Source of the DNA: Saccharum officinarum
Taxonomy: Eukaryota; Streptophyta; Magnoliopsida; Poales; Poaceae
Length of the DNA: 64,000 bases
Direction of reading: 5' to 3'
Assembly (NCBI GenBank): GCA_020631735.1
Contig: CM036160.1
Span: 110,295,860 to 110,359,859, forward strand
This document shows, in pieces, positions 28,501 to 41,400 of the stretch. Under the pieces are notes generated by a model. It saw nothing but the letters and a program-made list of their open reading frames with translations, was not told the DNA's origin and did not search any database. Position numbers and translations under genes: made by a program. The number at the start of each line of letters is the position of its first letter. The first letter of the stretch is position 1.

Positions 28501-29669
28501 CTGCGTCGTTGCGCTGGCGATCCTAGCACGGGCGAGAAGGCCGTGGAAGCAGCCACGGCGGCGATCGGCCGGCGCCCATGCCGCGCGGTGGCCGTCGGTC
28601 ATTGGCTCTGCACTGTAGCTTCCCCCCCAAACTCTGAAATTCAAACTGTTTTTTTTCAAACTACTTTCAAATTTGTATAGCAACTTGAAAAACTTCCAGT
28701 GTATGAAATCTTTAGATTTTCAAGCTCTACAAGTTTTGTATTGAACACTTTTCAAATTCGAACTGGATTTTGAAATTTGATTTTGAATTCAAAAGGGGAC
28801 ACATTTTTTAGATTTGGTAATTTAGAAATTACTTTTGATTTCATATTGAAACTTTAAAATCTCCAAACATCAAAGTTGTATATCTTGGCCAGACCAACAA
28901 CTTTACTGTTTAAAACTTTTTCAAATTCTGCCTCCATTTTGAAATCTAAGTTTGGGGACAAAAATGAATTAAAACTGAAATCTGTTTATTTTCAAAATTG
29001 CTCCACATTTTACACTAAAACTTTGAAAACTCAAAACACCAAAGTTGTAGCCCTTGAAAAGTTCTACAAACTTGGTTTTGAACTTTTTCCCAAATTTTGC
29101 TTGGATTTTTAATTATTTCAAAAGGGGTAAAATAGGGTTTTGAAATTTAGGGTTTTCGGAGGAATTTCAATTAGAATTTGTTGCTACTTTGATTTGTAAT
29201 TACTTAGTGATCAAAACCTCACCCAAGGGCATCATTTGGACCAACATGACATAGTTGACCAAATGCCACTCTTGGTTGACCAATTTGCTTTTGAAATTCT
29301 TTTACATGTCTCCCCAGATTTGAATTCGAATTCGAATCAGAAAACTCGTGCCAAGTTTTGGGACTCCAATTCAAACTCAAATTTGGAGTTTCATTTTTGA
29401 TGTTGTACTTGAGCTCATACCCTACACTTGACACTAGTGTGCAACACGGTCACACACCTCAAATTACGCAGGGCATGGACTAAGTATTTGCGGTGGCATT
29501 CGAAATTAGGGTTTTCAGTTTCGGAGCACACCACTGAGAAACACATTCAACCTAGATAAGTAAACTTATTTTAGTTGATGCATAACAAAGTTAACCTAAC
29601 AGGGATGCTTTGCAATGCATTATGATGACATGGCAGATTAATTAGCACTATAACACCCGGGGTGTTACA
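25569..29669 (-). mobile_element. 4.1-kb solo LTR with 5-bp TSD (CATAG)
   Basis: CATAG at 25,564-25,568 and 29,670-29,674 flanks a unit starting TGTCACAGAACC and ending GGGGTGTTACA. The reverse complement begins TGTAACACCCCGGGTG, a common grass LTR start. No primer site, gag or pol is present inside. The interior includes a GC-rich minus-strand region (27,720-28,580) and A/T-rich imperfect repeats (28,650-29,110). The minus-strand polarity is my best reading. A secondary insertion inside it cannot be excluded. Confidence 0.7.
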
Positions 29670-30470
29670 CATAGTCAGTGAATTTTCGTTTATGATAGAA
29701 TTGGACCAAGCCCCACGTAGAATCAGGACAATCGAGACAACCGAGACAATCGAGGGAACCGAGGCGCCCAGGGAGGACGAGATGGGGATGCATGTGGCAG
29801 ACTACCGGTTTACCCAGCTCCCCATAACCCACCATGATAGAACAACAGAGATGAAGGCGGGGCTGAATCCGAGTACAGGGAAATCGGAGTTCCCGACAGG
29901 TTTCCTTACTTTGCAATACATCATCTATCTGTCCGGTTGTCCTACAAGTTCAAGCCTTCTAATCATTCCAAGTATAATGGCAAGAAAGAGCCGAATCAGT
30001 GGCTCCACATCTATTCCCAGTCAATTGAGCTAGTTGGCGGCAACAATGATATCAAGACCTTATTCTTTCCCATGGCGCTCGAGGCAGAACCCCTCCATTG
30101 GTTTGATAAGTTGAGCCCCGGGTCAATACGTGCTACGATAATTTGCAGAAAGCTTTTTGTAGCAACTTCGTAGGTATCCTCACTCATCCGGCCACCCGGG
30201 TGAAGCTTAGAGGATGTACTCAGAAGAAATATGAAAGCTTTCGGGAATACTATCGACGCTTTGGAGAACTTTGCTCTCAGATTCATGATATCACCGAACG
30301 AGAGGTCATCGATGATTTTTCCATGGGGATAAGAGCCAAGTGGCAGTTTCAGGACTTCTGTAGAGAGAACCCGCTGACCACGGAGTGCTCAGTCATTTGG
30401 GTGACTGCTCGTTGCGTGCACGTTCGACTATTGGAGTTGGCCCGCACGACAAAGATAGACAGCACTGGAT

Positions 30471-31270
30471 AAGTGCGTGCAGCACGTGCGTGCCCGCGGG
30501 TCAGAGCGCGTGGGGAGTAGCATTTGCTGCAACATACTGACCAGGTGCAACAATTGAAACATACGTTTGCAACATATGTGTATAACCACTACAACATATA
30601 ACAATATGCAGATAAAACACTTGCAACATCTGTCTAAAATAGGTGAAAAATTTAGAACATACAATTGCAACATACGTGTATAGCCACTGCAACATATTCG
30701 ACATCTAGATGAAACAACTGAAACATTTGGAAAAACACTCTTGCAACATACGTTTATAGCCGCTGCAACATATGCAACATCCAGATGAAACACTTGCAAC
30801 ATACGTTTGAAATATATACTTGCAACACATGTGCATATCCATTGCAACATATGCAACACCAGATCTATTTTGCAACATTCAGAGGAAACACATGCAACAT
30901 ACATCTGTAACGCATGAAACATACGGTTGGAACACGTGCTCATCTACTTGTTGCCACTCAATGAACATTGACGCGGGCACATGGGAGCGCAACACGAGAC
31001 GCGGGCGGCATGAGGCACGAGACGCGGGCAGCACGCTGCGCGAGACGTAGACGGTGTGAGGCATGGGCGGATGTGCAGGGCACGAGGCACGGGGCGCACG
31101 TAGCGTGAAGTGGGTCTGGTGTGACCATGCGAGGCACAAGTGCAGGGGCGCACGACGCGAGGTGGGAGGTGCAGAGGCGAAGGTGCGAGGTGGGAGGCGC
31201 AGGGGCGCGCGGCGCGAGGCGGGAGGCGCAGGGGCGCTTGGCGCGAGGTAGGTGCGTCCCGTCCTACCAC
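30471..31270. mobile_element. GCAACAT-repeat element, truncated copy
   Basis: CTTGCAACAT, CTGCAACATA, ACATACGT and GAAACA repeat about 25 times between 30,520 and 30,930, followed by a GC-rich part with GCGAGGCGGGAGGCGCAGG repeats. It resembles the interior of 32,341-33,244 (both start that part with GTCAGAGCGCG). The left end is cut at the junction with the gypsy gag. Confidence 0.55.
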
Positions 31271-32331
31271 TGCCCCACTTGCTATCGTAACATGATGGCG
31301 GAGATGAAGCAGAGGTTCACGGGCGGTCCACGAGCACCATTGATCGACGTTGCGTCTAGGGATGGTAGTGTTGATAGCATAATTTGGTTGACCGAGTTTG
31401 TTAGTAAATTTTGCTTTAGCAATGGCTTGTTTATTTGTTTGCCAAGAAATATTTTCATTAGCCGGTTTACTTTGTCAACAAGCTAATTCGGCTGGTAATC
31501 AGTATTTTGTATTGATCTATTAGTTAATTAATTAATGGAAGCAGCAGGAGACAAGCTGGAAATAACATGTACCGTCTCCAAAATAACCGTTAGCAGCCAC
31601 AATATTATAAGTCTCTTCTTGCTGACCAAATTTGTAACCCTTAGGTGCTAGCGGTGGACAGGATGTGCAAGAGCCAAGAGGCTTAGGACATGACGGCAAT
31701 TGACATCTCATACTGAAGGGCCAGACTAAATAAATAAGGAAAAATTGTGTACGTACGTGATCAGGGAAGTATGTTGCACAAATCAATTGATCGGCTGGAT
31801 CAACCAAGGGTTTGAAGTTGTTGTATTCAAACTAAGAAGATGGGGCAATCAATTAAGGGTTAGGAATATTTTGTTCAGAAGATTGATTGATTTGCAGAAC
31901 ATTAGATTATATTGGAGAAAACGGTAATTGGGCTGTTTATATCAAGCCATTGGTTTTTTTTCCGGTTGAAACATACGACCGAACATGTATTCCAATCTAG
32001 AATCCTGGCCGGATACGCCTTGCCAAAGACCGTGGCTCACGAAGCTTGGCTCCTAATGTATATGGATATGGATGGTCGTGGCTCACGAAGCTTGGCTCCT
32101 AATGTATGGATGGTCGTGGCTCGGGTGGGAGTTCAGAGATTTTCTTGATCTGTGTGCAAATATCTTCTTCTTAAAACCGGAATATCCGGAGACTGTCTAG
32201 CCCCGCGGATCGAGTTTTTTTTAAATACCAGGTACATGGCCGATTGAACCATCTGGCCAATCGACATTATCAATCTATTATTTTTTTAGTATTATATGTT
32301 TTCCTACTTTAAATAATATTACATGTCAAAC
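31271..32331. repeat. Block B segment shared with 4,196-4,790
   Basis: Non-coding homologue of block A. A B-specific tandem repeat at about 32,030-32,115 has GTGGCTCACGAAGCTTGGCT twice, then a partial unit. No gene visible. Confidence 0.6.
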
Positions 32332-32340
32332 CTTAATCTC

Positions 32341-33244
32341 TATGGGCCATGGTAGCGCCCGGACGTCCGGACGCCTGCACATGCTGCTGCACCTGCCCAC
32401 GTGGTGCTGCACCGCGCGCCTCCTCCTCCTCATCTTGTCGCGCTTGCCTAGGCCCGCCCAGTTGCATGCGAGAGAGAATGAGCACAACACGCGTACCCCC
32501 ATGCGCGCAAGAGAGAGAAAGCAATGCGCGTGCCTCAATATGAGAGAGAACCCCAGGTGCTTGCAAGAGAGAGAGCATAGCGTGCGTACCCCAATGCGAG
32601 AGAGAGAGCATAACGCACTTGCCCCAATGCAGCACGTGCTTGCCCACGAGTCAGAGCGCGTAAAAAGCAGCCCCTGTTGCAACATACTGAAACAAAGTGA
32701 AACATATGTTTGCAACATACGTGTATAACCACTGCAATATATGCAGCATCCAGATAAAACACTTGCAATATACATCTGAAACAGATGAAACGTTTAGCAC
32801 ATACACTTGCAACATATATACGTGTATAACCACTACAACTTATGCAACATACAGATGAAACAACTGAAACATTAGGAAAACACCCTTGCAACATATGCAA
32901 CATCTCGATCTACTTTGCAATGTCTTCATGAAACACTTGTAACATGCATATGAAACACCTGAAACACTTCAAACATACACTTTCAACACGTGACGGCTGA
33001 CGTGGCACGACTCGATGCGGGATGGGGGTGCCGTCACAAGACGGCTTGGTGGGGGGCGGATGGTGCGGTTTTTATGCGACGAGCGAAGCGAGAAGTTGGA
33101 GATTTCTGTCGGCTATCGTGGTGTAGATGGAGTAGATAGAGGAGAGAGCATAGATGGGCCTGTTGGGCCGGTCACTGTACTGCAGCGAGCGCGGAGTAGA
33201 GCATCCGATTTTTTAAGATTCCGGACGTATGTTTTGTAGCATTG
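32341..33244. mobile_element. MULE-like GCAACAT-repeat element, 9-bp TSD
   Basis: CTTAATCTC (32,332-32,340) and CTAAATCTC (33,245-33,253) match at 8 of 9 bases. Block A lacks the 904-bp insert at the same place. ACGTCCGG lies near both ends in inverted orientation. The interior has many TTGCAACATA and GAAACA motifs. No transposase is encoded. The 9-bp TSD suggests Mutator, with short poorly conserved termini. Confidence 0.6.
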
Positions 33245-33253
33245 CTAAATCTC

Positions 33254-33640
33254 CATTGGAGACTGATAACCTTTGCTCTTTTGCGCTGCAAATAGTCGGC
33301 TCTCCTCCAAGAAGGCAAGGAACCTCTCTTTGTTAGGTTGTCTTGGAAATTAGTCGCTCATCGATGTGAAAGAACGATAGTTATCATGGTATTGCGTGAT
33401 CAATTTCGCGCGCCAAGAGGTAGTATGGTAACCAAACCAGTTTATCACAAATCGGAGATTGCTGTTGGAGCGGTGCATTACAGCTTTGTCCCTTATTAGC
33501 TTTGTTTTCTTCGTCCACTTTTCGATAGCTACGATAGATGATCCGCACTGGGAAAGAGAAAGGGGTCGTTGTTTAGCGCAATAACCGTCTAATGAGCTAA
33601 AATTTAGTAGAGGATCAATTACGCTACAACAGAAAAAAGA
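33254..33640. repeat. Block B segment shared with 4,800-5,092 and 7,755-7,790
   Basis: Matches block A through CTCATCGATGTGAAAGAACG and GATAGCTACGATAGATGAT (empty site of the 5,093 element), then jumps to AGCTAAAATTTAGTAG. Block A therefore carries about 2.2 kb here that block B lacks. No gene. Confidence 0.6.
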
Positions 33641-34322
33641 GTAAAATACACCAGATGTCTATTAACTTTTAAGAGAGTGTAATCTAGACTCATCAACTCT
33701 CAAACTGTATTTTTTGGTCCGTAAATTTTTTACATGGTTCAGATTCGTACCCCTTCATTTATATTTGTCTTTAGCATAAACGTCCCTCTATATCTTTTTT
33801 TCGTTCACACACTTACCCTTCTGTGTATTCCAGCCACCACGCACTAGCTGACTAGCTAGCCTGCTGCTCCGATCCTTGGATTAGTTGCTCCATCGATCTT
33901 CATTGAACAGCTTCCACGACTCCTCAGCAGTAAGGCCACGGCGTAATCCCACACGACACGAACGCATCAGCCAAAGTTTGCTGGTCCTGCTCGTACGTAG
34001 TATAAGCTAAATGGTCCCTCGCACCGGCTGTCTCCTTCAATCCAGTAATAACCCGGCCCGGACATCGATCACATCACGGCACATCCATCTGATATCACAG
34101 GACCCAACGATCTCATCCAATTCGTGAATCCATCTGATCATCTGTCAGCAAGCTAGGTAGCCGGCCAGCGCCGTCGTCTTCCAGATCCCGCGAGCGGTGA
34201 CGACCATGCATAGTATGGGTTGCGGGTGGCCGCTGTCCATGGCGCTCGCGGCCGCGCTGGCCTTGTGGTCGTTCGACGCGCTGGTCCCGCTTTAGCAAGG
34301 TCGTCCAGCAGGCCAGCTGCCC

Positions 34323-35776
34323 CGAATTTTTTACTATTTGGCCCTTTTTTTAAAAAAATTCACGTTTAGACCCTTAGACGAAGTAAACTCAACTTTGGAT
34401 CCGGGGGGTCGACGTCATAATTTATGGCGTCGAGGTTACACGTCTCGACGCTGTGACTCACGGCGTCGAGATTCGTGGTCCTATTTGACGTGGCAGATGA
34501 TCTGGCAGACAGCTCGGCGCCGTAGATCACGGCGTCGAGCTCGGCGCCGTGATCTACGGCGTCGAGCCTGGATTCATCTGATTACTTTGCTGGGGGCTTC
34601 ACTGGGGGCTTCACTAGCTAGTAGTGTACTCCCTCCGTCCCACAAATAAAAGAACATCTATGATTCAAATTTTTTCTCATATTAATAGTCATATATAGGC
34701 AATTTTTCCACTAAAGCCCCTAGCGGGACAGGCTGACAGCACAAGAGCAGTACGCCAGTTCGTGGAGAGAAACTCTAAAAAAATGACAGGATGAAAAAAG
34801 AGTAAGAAAAATCGCTGCGCACGCCACGTTTGTGACTGGAAGGTTCTGTGGTCTTCCAGGTGGCTAGCTGGTCGCACTGAGTTCCACTGAGTTGGCTGGT
34901 TCTCTGTACTAGTGGCCACCAGTTTATTTATTTTAAACTGTGCTTCCTGAAGATGTCATACCTCTTTACAAGGGTATAAGTGTCGAATAAAAGGCGCCGC
35001 CTTCAAATGTGGAGGGAAGCAAAGCTCTGGCGCGCTCCCTTTCGCCACCGGCTAGCCGCAAACCGTCCGTCCGTCTCCAGCAAGTGTACGCCGTGTGCCA
35101 AAAGCAGCAAAGCAATTGCCTGCAAACTGCACCTGGATCCATATGCTTCGATTCGGCATAGCCATGGTGGAGTATACAGAGCGCACAGTATCGTATTGTC
35201 ACCGTTATTTGCTTCGCTACAAGTATGTATGTCGCGCATGCCAATCTAAACAAGGTCAATGCGTGCAATGCCGCCGGCGATGCAGATCAGGTTAGTAACC
35301 ATGGCAGCAACTGCTGCTGCGATTCATTCGTTGGGTCATGGACGGCTCGTGGTAGATGTGGAGTGCAGTAGTAGGCTAGGCTCGAACTTTCATCTCTGCA
35401 TGCGCAGCGCAGTGGTCGTACTCTCGTAAAGTCGTACGTGCTACTAATGCCGTGACACATCGCCCCCAAAGGCTGGGGGCTTCACTGGCCAGTAGTGAAG
35501 CCCGCAGCAAAGTAATCAGATGAATCCAGGCTCGACGCCGTAGATCATGGCGCCGAGCTCGACGCCGTAGATCACGGCGCCGAGCTGTCTGCCAGATCAT
35601 CTGCCACGTCAAATAGGACCACGAAGCTCGACGCCGTGAGTCACGGCGTCGAGACGTGTAAGCTCAACGCCATGAATCATGGCGTCGACCCGCAGGGTCC
35701 AAAGTTGAGTTTACTTCGCCAAAGGTCTAAACGTGAATTTTTTTTAAAAAAAGGGCCAAATAGTAAAAAATTCAGG
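34323..35776. mobile_element. Long-TIR Mutator-like element, perfect 9-bp TSD
   Basis: CAGCTGCCC flanks both sides (34,314-34,322 and 35,777-35,785). Arms of about 300 bp (GAATTTTTTACTATTTGGCC at the left end, inverted at the right end) include repeated CGGCGTCGAGC and GATCTACGGCGTCG palindromic pieces. The 0.85-kb interior starts with half of a CTCCCTCCGTCCC MITE near 34,630. No transposase, and no protein recognised. It sits inside the HSP20-like exon. Confidence 0.8.
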
Positions 35777-36867
35777 CAGCTGCCCTCCACCTCCAACCTC
35801 GACGACATTGCCGAATGTTTGGAGAAGGGAGTCCTCACGGTCACCGTGCCCAAGCGCCTGCCTGCGTCACAGCCTATGGCCACCGTAGAGGACATCAAGA
35901 GCCAGACCACCAAGCAGCAGCTGGAGAATTTTTATATTTTAATCATTTTTATTTAATATTTTAATAATAACCGCTCAAAAAAATTCAGATCTAACCCTTT
36001 TGACCGTGTTGGTGGGACTGGCGTGATCAAATAACGCTGTTACGCCACATGCATTGACGCGACAAGATGTGCCACGTTGGACGACGTTTCTGACGTGGAA
36101 AACATTGTCACGCCACTCCATCTGGCGTGACAGGACTGTTCTGTTGTGCCACTAGGAGTGGCGTGATGAGATAAAATCTTTGAAGAATCATAACTCTTTG
36201 ATACGATGTTGGATGAAGATAAAATTTATATAAAAATTGTAGCCCGATGAGATCTACAACTTTGTAGTTTTGAGTTTTTCATTTGAGGATGTTAAGACGA
36301 TAAAAAAATTAATATAAAATTTCAGGACCACAATAACCGTGTACAAGTGCTTGTCGCATTAGAAAAATAATATCGTTTTTATATGGTGTTAAATGAAGAT
36401 ATTTTTTACATGAAAGTTGTACCTCTCAATGAGACCTACAACTTTGTAGTTTTGAGTTTTTTTACATTTGAGATCGTTGAAATACAAAAAAAATAATACA
36501 AAATTTCAGCCGCATAATAAATGCGTACTGGCGCTTGTCACATTAGAAAAATAATATCATTTTTGGATGGTGTCAAATGAAGATACATTTTATATCAAAG
36601 TTGTAGCCCTTAGTGTGACCTATAACTTTATAATTTTGTATTTTCACATTTGGAGTCATTAAGATGCTCAAAAAAATAATATAAATTTTTAGTAGTATAA
36701 TAAAATGTTCAAAAAAATAATATAAAATTTCAGTAGCATAATATGCTGCTAAAACTTTATATTAGTTTTTAGAGTATGTTAACAACCTCAAATATAAAAA
36801 CTCAAAACTATAAAGTCGTTGATTTCACTAAGAGCTACAACTCTAATATAAAATATATCTTCATTTG

Positions 36868-37357
36868 TGTCGGTGTCCGGTCCCGTGGGGGTCCTAAAAC
36901 CGACGAGTGAGTGCTGCGTGTCCCTAACCTAGATGGTGATGCAAGGAGAACACACGGGGGTTTATCCTGGTTCAGGCAGAAGAAGGCTCTACGTCCAACG
37001 AGGGGGGAGAGTTTTGTATTTCCTTGCACCGAGGTGCTTGTGTAGGGGTTACAAGCTTTCGAGAGAGGACGGCGAGCCCAAGTCTCAAAGAGAGAAAAAA
37101 GAGTACAAAGATGATTGCTTGAGATGTTGATCTCTATCGAGGCGCCCTGTTGTGCGGGACGGGGCGCGGTCGAGGCGTTCCCGTCGAGGGTGCCTCGTAC
37201 GAGTCGGAGCCAGAGCGCGGTCGAGGCACTCCGTCGAGCTGGGCTCGTATGAGACGGACCCGGTATGCGGTTGAGGCGGGCTGCCTTTTGCTGTGGCTTA
37301 GTCGTTTTATTTTTTATTATCGTTGGATGTGGGTACCCCATACTGTTGGTACCAACA
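36868..37357 (-). repeat. 3' LTR of the gypsy element, internally deleted
   Basis: 490 bp against 1146 bp for the other LTR. The two match until GATGTTGATCTCT, then this copy jumps to a sequence equivalent to GGTCGAGGCACCCTGTTG, losing 656 bp. Confidence 0.88.
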
Positions 37358-38490
37358 GTAGCCCCCGAACCTTTAGGTGAGTGTGTGATCACTCTCCCAG
37401 AGGCTTGTTTAGTTGATGAACTTGAGTCGTGGCACCGTGGTTTTTTCTGGTGGGGACGCGCGAGTGCACCCGCCGGGTGTAGCCCCCGAGGCCTCGGTGG
37501 AGTGTTGAGACTCCTCCGAGGTATTTTATGCGTTCTATTGGGGAATGGTTTCTAGTGGTGGCGTGATCCGTGCCTTTTTATTTAGAGTTGGGTTTGTTGC
37601 GGTCGAGCCCCCGAGCCTCATGCGCACGAGGTCGATCAGAGTCCTGACCGTCTTTTGTCGTTCGACCCTCGCGCTCCTCCTTTAGGAAGGAGGAGGAGGG
37701 GTGGGGAACGCCGTACTACCCCTGTTTAGGCGAGTTCCGACGATCTCCGGCGAGCTACTAGCGGGGGAATTCGAGTGTGAGCCCGTGCTCTAGTCGTTAG
37801 GAGTCGGCTAGTGGCCCGGAGGCGCTCTCAAGAATGCCAAGAAGTGGTCATGTGGATCTCGATTCCCTGCGACGGGATTCGAGGGCTCGGTGCCTCCCTC
37901 GAGAGGATTCCTACGTCGACCTCCTCCTACAGCCTCGAATACGTCTTGGGGTGCCTCGAGAGCGTGGCTCGAGCCTTGGCCATGTACGGACGCATCCCTG
38001 GTCGTCCCTAACTCTGTCGCTCGAGGCAGCTGTCGAACCCAGGTCGAGGTCCAGCTTCCGCTCCCTTGAGACTTATGCCGGACTCGGAGCCCGTTTACCA
38101 GGTATCTAGGAATATCCGTCCACGGATCCTGCCCCGCCCGTTAGCCGGGCGCGTCTTTTTAGGAGAGAGAGGGCGAGATCAGCGCGGTAGTGGGCGACGT
38201 GGCATATGGTTACGACGTGGGGGACGGCCACGCGCCCAACTCCTGCGAGATTTGGGAAAACGGTTAGGTAAGAGCATTAAATGCGAGAAACCGCTCCTAC
38301 CTTTTCGCGCGGCCGTTGGGCTTCCGCCGGGGCTATAAAAACAAAGCCTAGGGGTCTGCCTCCCCTACTGGCCCCTTGCGTTCTTGCTCCCCTTGCCTTA
38401 GACAGCTCTCTGTGCCCCTTGCGCCATACGCCTTCATCTAGCGCCGCCGCCGTCGCACCCCCTCCGTCCACACAGCTTTTCCCGACATCA

Positions 38491-41400
38491 ATGGCAGTCA
38501 AGAGTCAGATCCTCCCCGCCGACAACTGGGCCGCCTCCTCGGTGACGGAGAGGAGGCTGGAGGAGCTGGTCGAGGATGGATTGCTGCGGCTGAGGACGAG
38601 CCGGTCGCGGCCGGAGTGGATTGCGCCGTCGCCCGACCACCGGGAGCCGGCACCCCCGAGGGATACGTGGTTAGCTTCATCTGCTTCCACGAGCGGGGGT
38701 TCGGTGTGCTGGCGACCACCTTCATGCGCGCGCTCCTCCACTACTACCAGGTGGAGCTGCACCATCTCGCCCCCAACGCCGTCGCACAGGCCGGCATCTT
38801 CACGGCGGTCTGTGAGGGCTACCTGGGGTTGGAGCCGCAGTAGAATCTATGGCTTCATCTCTTCAAGGCAGAGCTCTTCGCCAAGAAGGCGGGGGAGAAG
38901 GGGCTACGGTGCGCAGTTCGAGCAGGGAGCTGCGTTTTACAGGTGAGGTCTAGTCAGGCTGATCTGTATATCCCGGCCCACCTTATCTCCTCGAACAGCG
39001 GCTAGCACGACGGCTGGTTCTACCTCCGCAACGACGAGAGTCAGTTGCCGAGGTATACCGGCCGGGTGCTGGTCACCCGAGAGGAGAATTGGTCCTACGG
39101 AGTCGCGGAGGCCGAGAAGCCGCGTCTGGACCCGCTGCTGGCGGCGCTGCAACAGCTCCGCCTGCGAGGCTTGACGGCGGCGGCGGTGGCCACGGCATTC
39201 CACCGGCGCAGGGTGATGCCGTTGTGCCAGCGTCGGCTCCGCCTCGACCAGATGACACCGGAGGCGCCACTGGAGGGGAGCCGGATGTCGCACGAGTCCC
39301 TCACCCTAGAGGAGGTCCTCCGGCGGGCGCGCCGGATGGTGGGGAACTTCAAGACGGATGAGGTCGACAAGGTGCCCATGCGACCTACCCAGGGGTTCGA
39401 GCCTCTGGTAAGTGTTATTACCTAGCATGTTTGTCTGTTTCGTCTATTTTCGGATTCTTCTGATTTAGTCGAGGCCGATGCGTAGGATTTGTCTGCGGTG
39501 CGGGAGACGCGGCCGCCAGTCCCAGAGGACCAGCCCGCCCGGGATGCTCGACGCCAGCAGGCATCCCAAAAGAAGCAGACAAAGGAGACTGCCAAGAAGC
39601 GGCAGATCCGCAAGGCCAAGGAGAAGGAGGCGTTGAAGAAGCTTCGGCGCCAGCAGGCCCTCGACGGGCTCCTCCTCGCGGAGTCTCCCTCCGAGACGGT
39701 CTCGGGGGAGGACGATGATGGCAGCGACGGGGACGATGACGACGCCCTATCGTGGTACGACGCCGCCACCGGCCTGGCGGACCTCCCCGACGTTCGTTCG
39801 CTCTTGGAGCCCATTGGGGGGCCGTCCTCCTGGGCATCAGTGTCGGTCGAGGTGGTGAAGGAGAAGACGGAGGAAGAGGCGGGCAAGAGGCAGGCCCCTC
39901 GACGGGAGGGGCCGCCCCATCCCAAACCCCACAGGAGGGGTCGACGGGGCCGCCCCCACCAGTCCAGGCCCCGCAAGCTCAGCCGGCGGCTGGAGCGGCA
40001 GTGACGGTGTCGTCATCGGCGGCGCCGCCGACGGGCGTGAGGACCCGAGGCCAGCTGGCCTCAGAGGCGCAGAGGACCCGAGGCGGCCCTCCAGCCAAGG
40101 CCCCAAGGAGCGCCCGGTCCGCCGGGGGGCCGGCTGCGAGACCGCCGCAGGCGGCGCCGGGGGGTTCAGATCGGCCAGGGTCAAGGCCCTTGGTGCCCCT
40201 TTCCGGGTAAGGATCCGCGCTCCGCTTTGTCGCCTTTCATTGGTACCATTTTCTGATGTTTCTTCTCGTTTCACAGGCTCAAGCGCAAGGCGGAGCTGAT
40301 GGGGCCGACCCCCGCAAAGTCGCTCCGGGCGAGCGCCGTCGTCATTAATCGGACGGCGGCCCATGATGCCGCCTGGATCGAGAGGCTTCAGGCCGCAAAG
40401 GAGCGCTTGAAGTAGCAGGAGGCGATGGCCCAGGCGGAGGTGGGCGTCTCGGCAGTCGCCGGTTCCGACCCCGCCGCACAGGGGTCGGGACCGCCAGAGG
40501 TGGCGGTGCCCAGCGCGGGCGGGGCGGAGCCGGGGTCGTCGTCGACCGCCGAGGCTGCCGTCGAGGCCGCAACGGCCGAGGCATCCGTCCGCGACGCGGA
40601 GTGGGCTGGTGCGGATGTAGTTATGGAGGAAGTCCTGCCAGCGCCGGGACAGGAGGCGGCGCAGCCGGGAGAGCCGCAGCCGCAGCAAGACCCGTCGGCG
40701 GAGCCGGCGGCTACGGTGGAGGGTGGGGCCGTCGAGCCCCCGCCCGTGGTCCCAGAGGAAGAGGTACAGGTGGTCGAGGGGCCGGCCCCGGCAGAAGGGT
40801 CGACGCCAGCCATGGTCTACCTTACCCTCGACGACTCCCCCCTGGACAAGGGGAAGCAGGTGGTGGGAGTCGAGGGGGTCGACGCCGTGGACCAGGCTGG
40901 TCCCTCGGTGGTGGTAGATGGGGCCGGAGCTACGGTTCATGTCGGTACTTCCGCGGGGCCGGAGAGCGCCCCGGCCGGCCTGTCGTCCGAGTGGCCAGAC
41001 CTCGCCGCGCTGGCCCTAGTACGGGCGGAGGAGGAGATACCGCGCTGGGGGGACCGTCCCTCGAGTTCAGGGATGCTTCCAACCCCGGCGCGGACCCCAT
41101 CTTCGCCTTGAACGACAGAGACGAGGTGCATCACTGGGAATACCTCGAGGGCCTCCGTCAACACATAGATCGATCGCTTCGTGTGGTGACGTAGGCTGTG
41201 TCACGAGGCATGCGGGATGCCATAGATGTATGTTTGGCTTATCAGTTCTTTTGCTGTCCTTTCGCTATCCTTTCGCCCCTTTTCTTTTGGTTCATAACCT
41301 CTTTGGTTTTCCCGAACCATGATCAGGAGCTCAAGGAACGCTCCCGCCGCAAGTCGCTCTTCATTCAAAATGAGAGCGGTGTGTGGGCGGCGCTTGCCCG

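Larger units (their letters stand above)
23896..30470 (+). mobile_element. Partial Ty3/gypsy element (LTR, primer site, gag), split by a solo LTR
   Basis: LTR 23,896-24,344 (TGTTGATAC...CACTGACA) has a TATA-like CATATATAAAG near 24,117. It is followed by the primer site GCTGGCGCGGTAGGTAGGGG. The gag reading is broken but recognisable at 29,930-30,400, as in FKPSNHSKYNGKKEPNQWL, EAEPLHWFDKL and YESFREYYRRFGELC. It is interrupted at 25,569-29,669 by a solo LTR. The pol region and 3' LTR are missing; homology ends near 30,470. Confidence 0.7.

Noticed and set aside
30520..30930. Possible satellite array of GCAACAT units
   Set aside because: Spacing is irregular and the same motifs recur in a bounded element with a TSD at 32,341-33,244, so transposon subterminal repeats fit better.
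33830..34200. Promoter and 5' UTR of an HSP20 gene
   Set aside because: The region precedes the HSP20-like fragment, but I could find no heat-shock element cluster, TATA box or start codon that joins the alpha-crystallin frame.
39837..40940. 367-codon minus-strand ORF inside the gypsy element
   Set aside because: It is the complement of the Ala/Pro/Glu-rich exons of the antisense gene. Arg/Leu/Ser-rich with no motif; a shadow frame.
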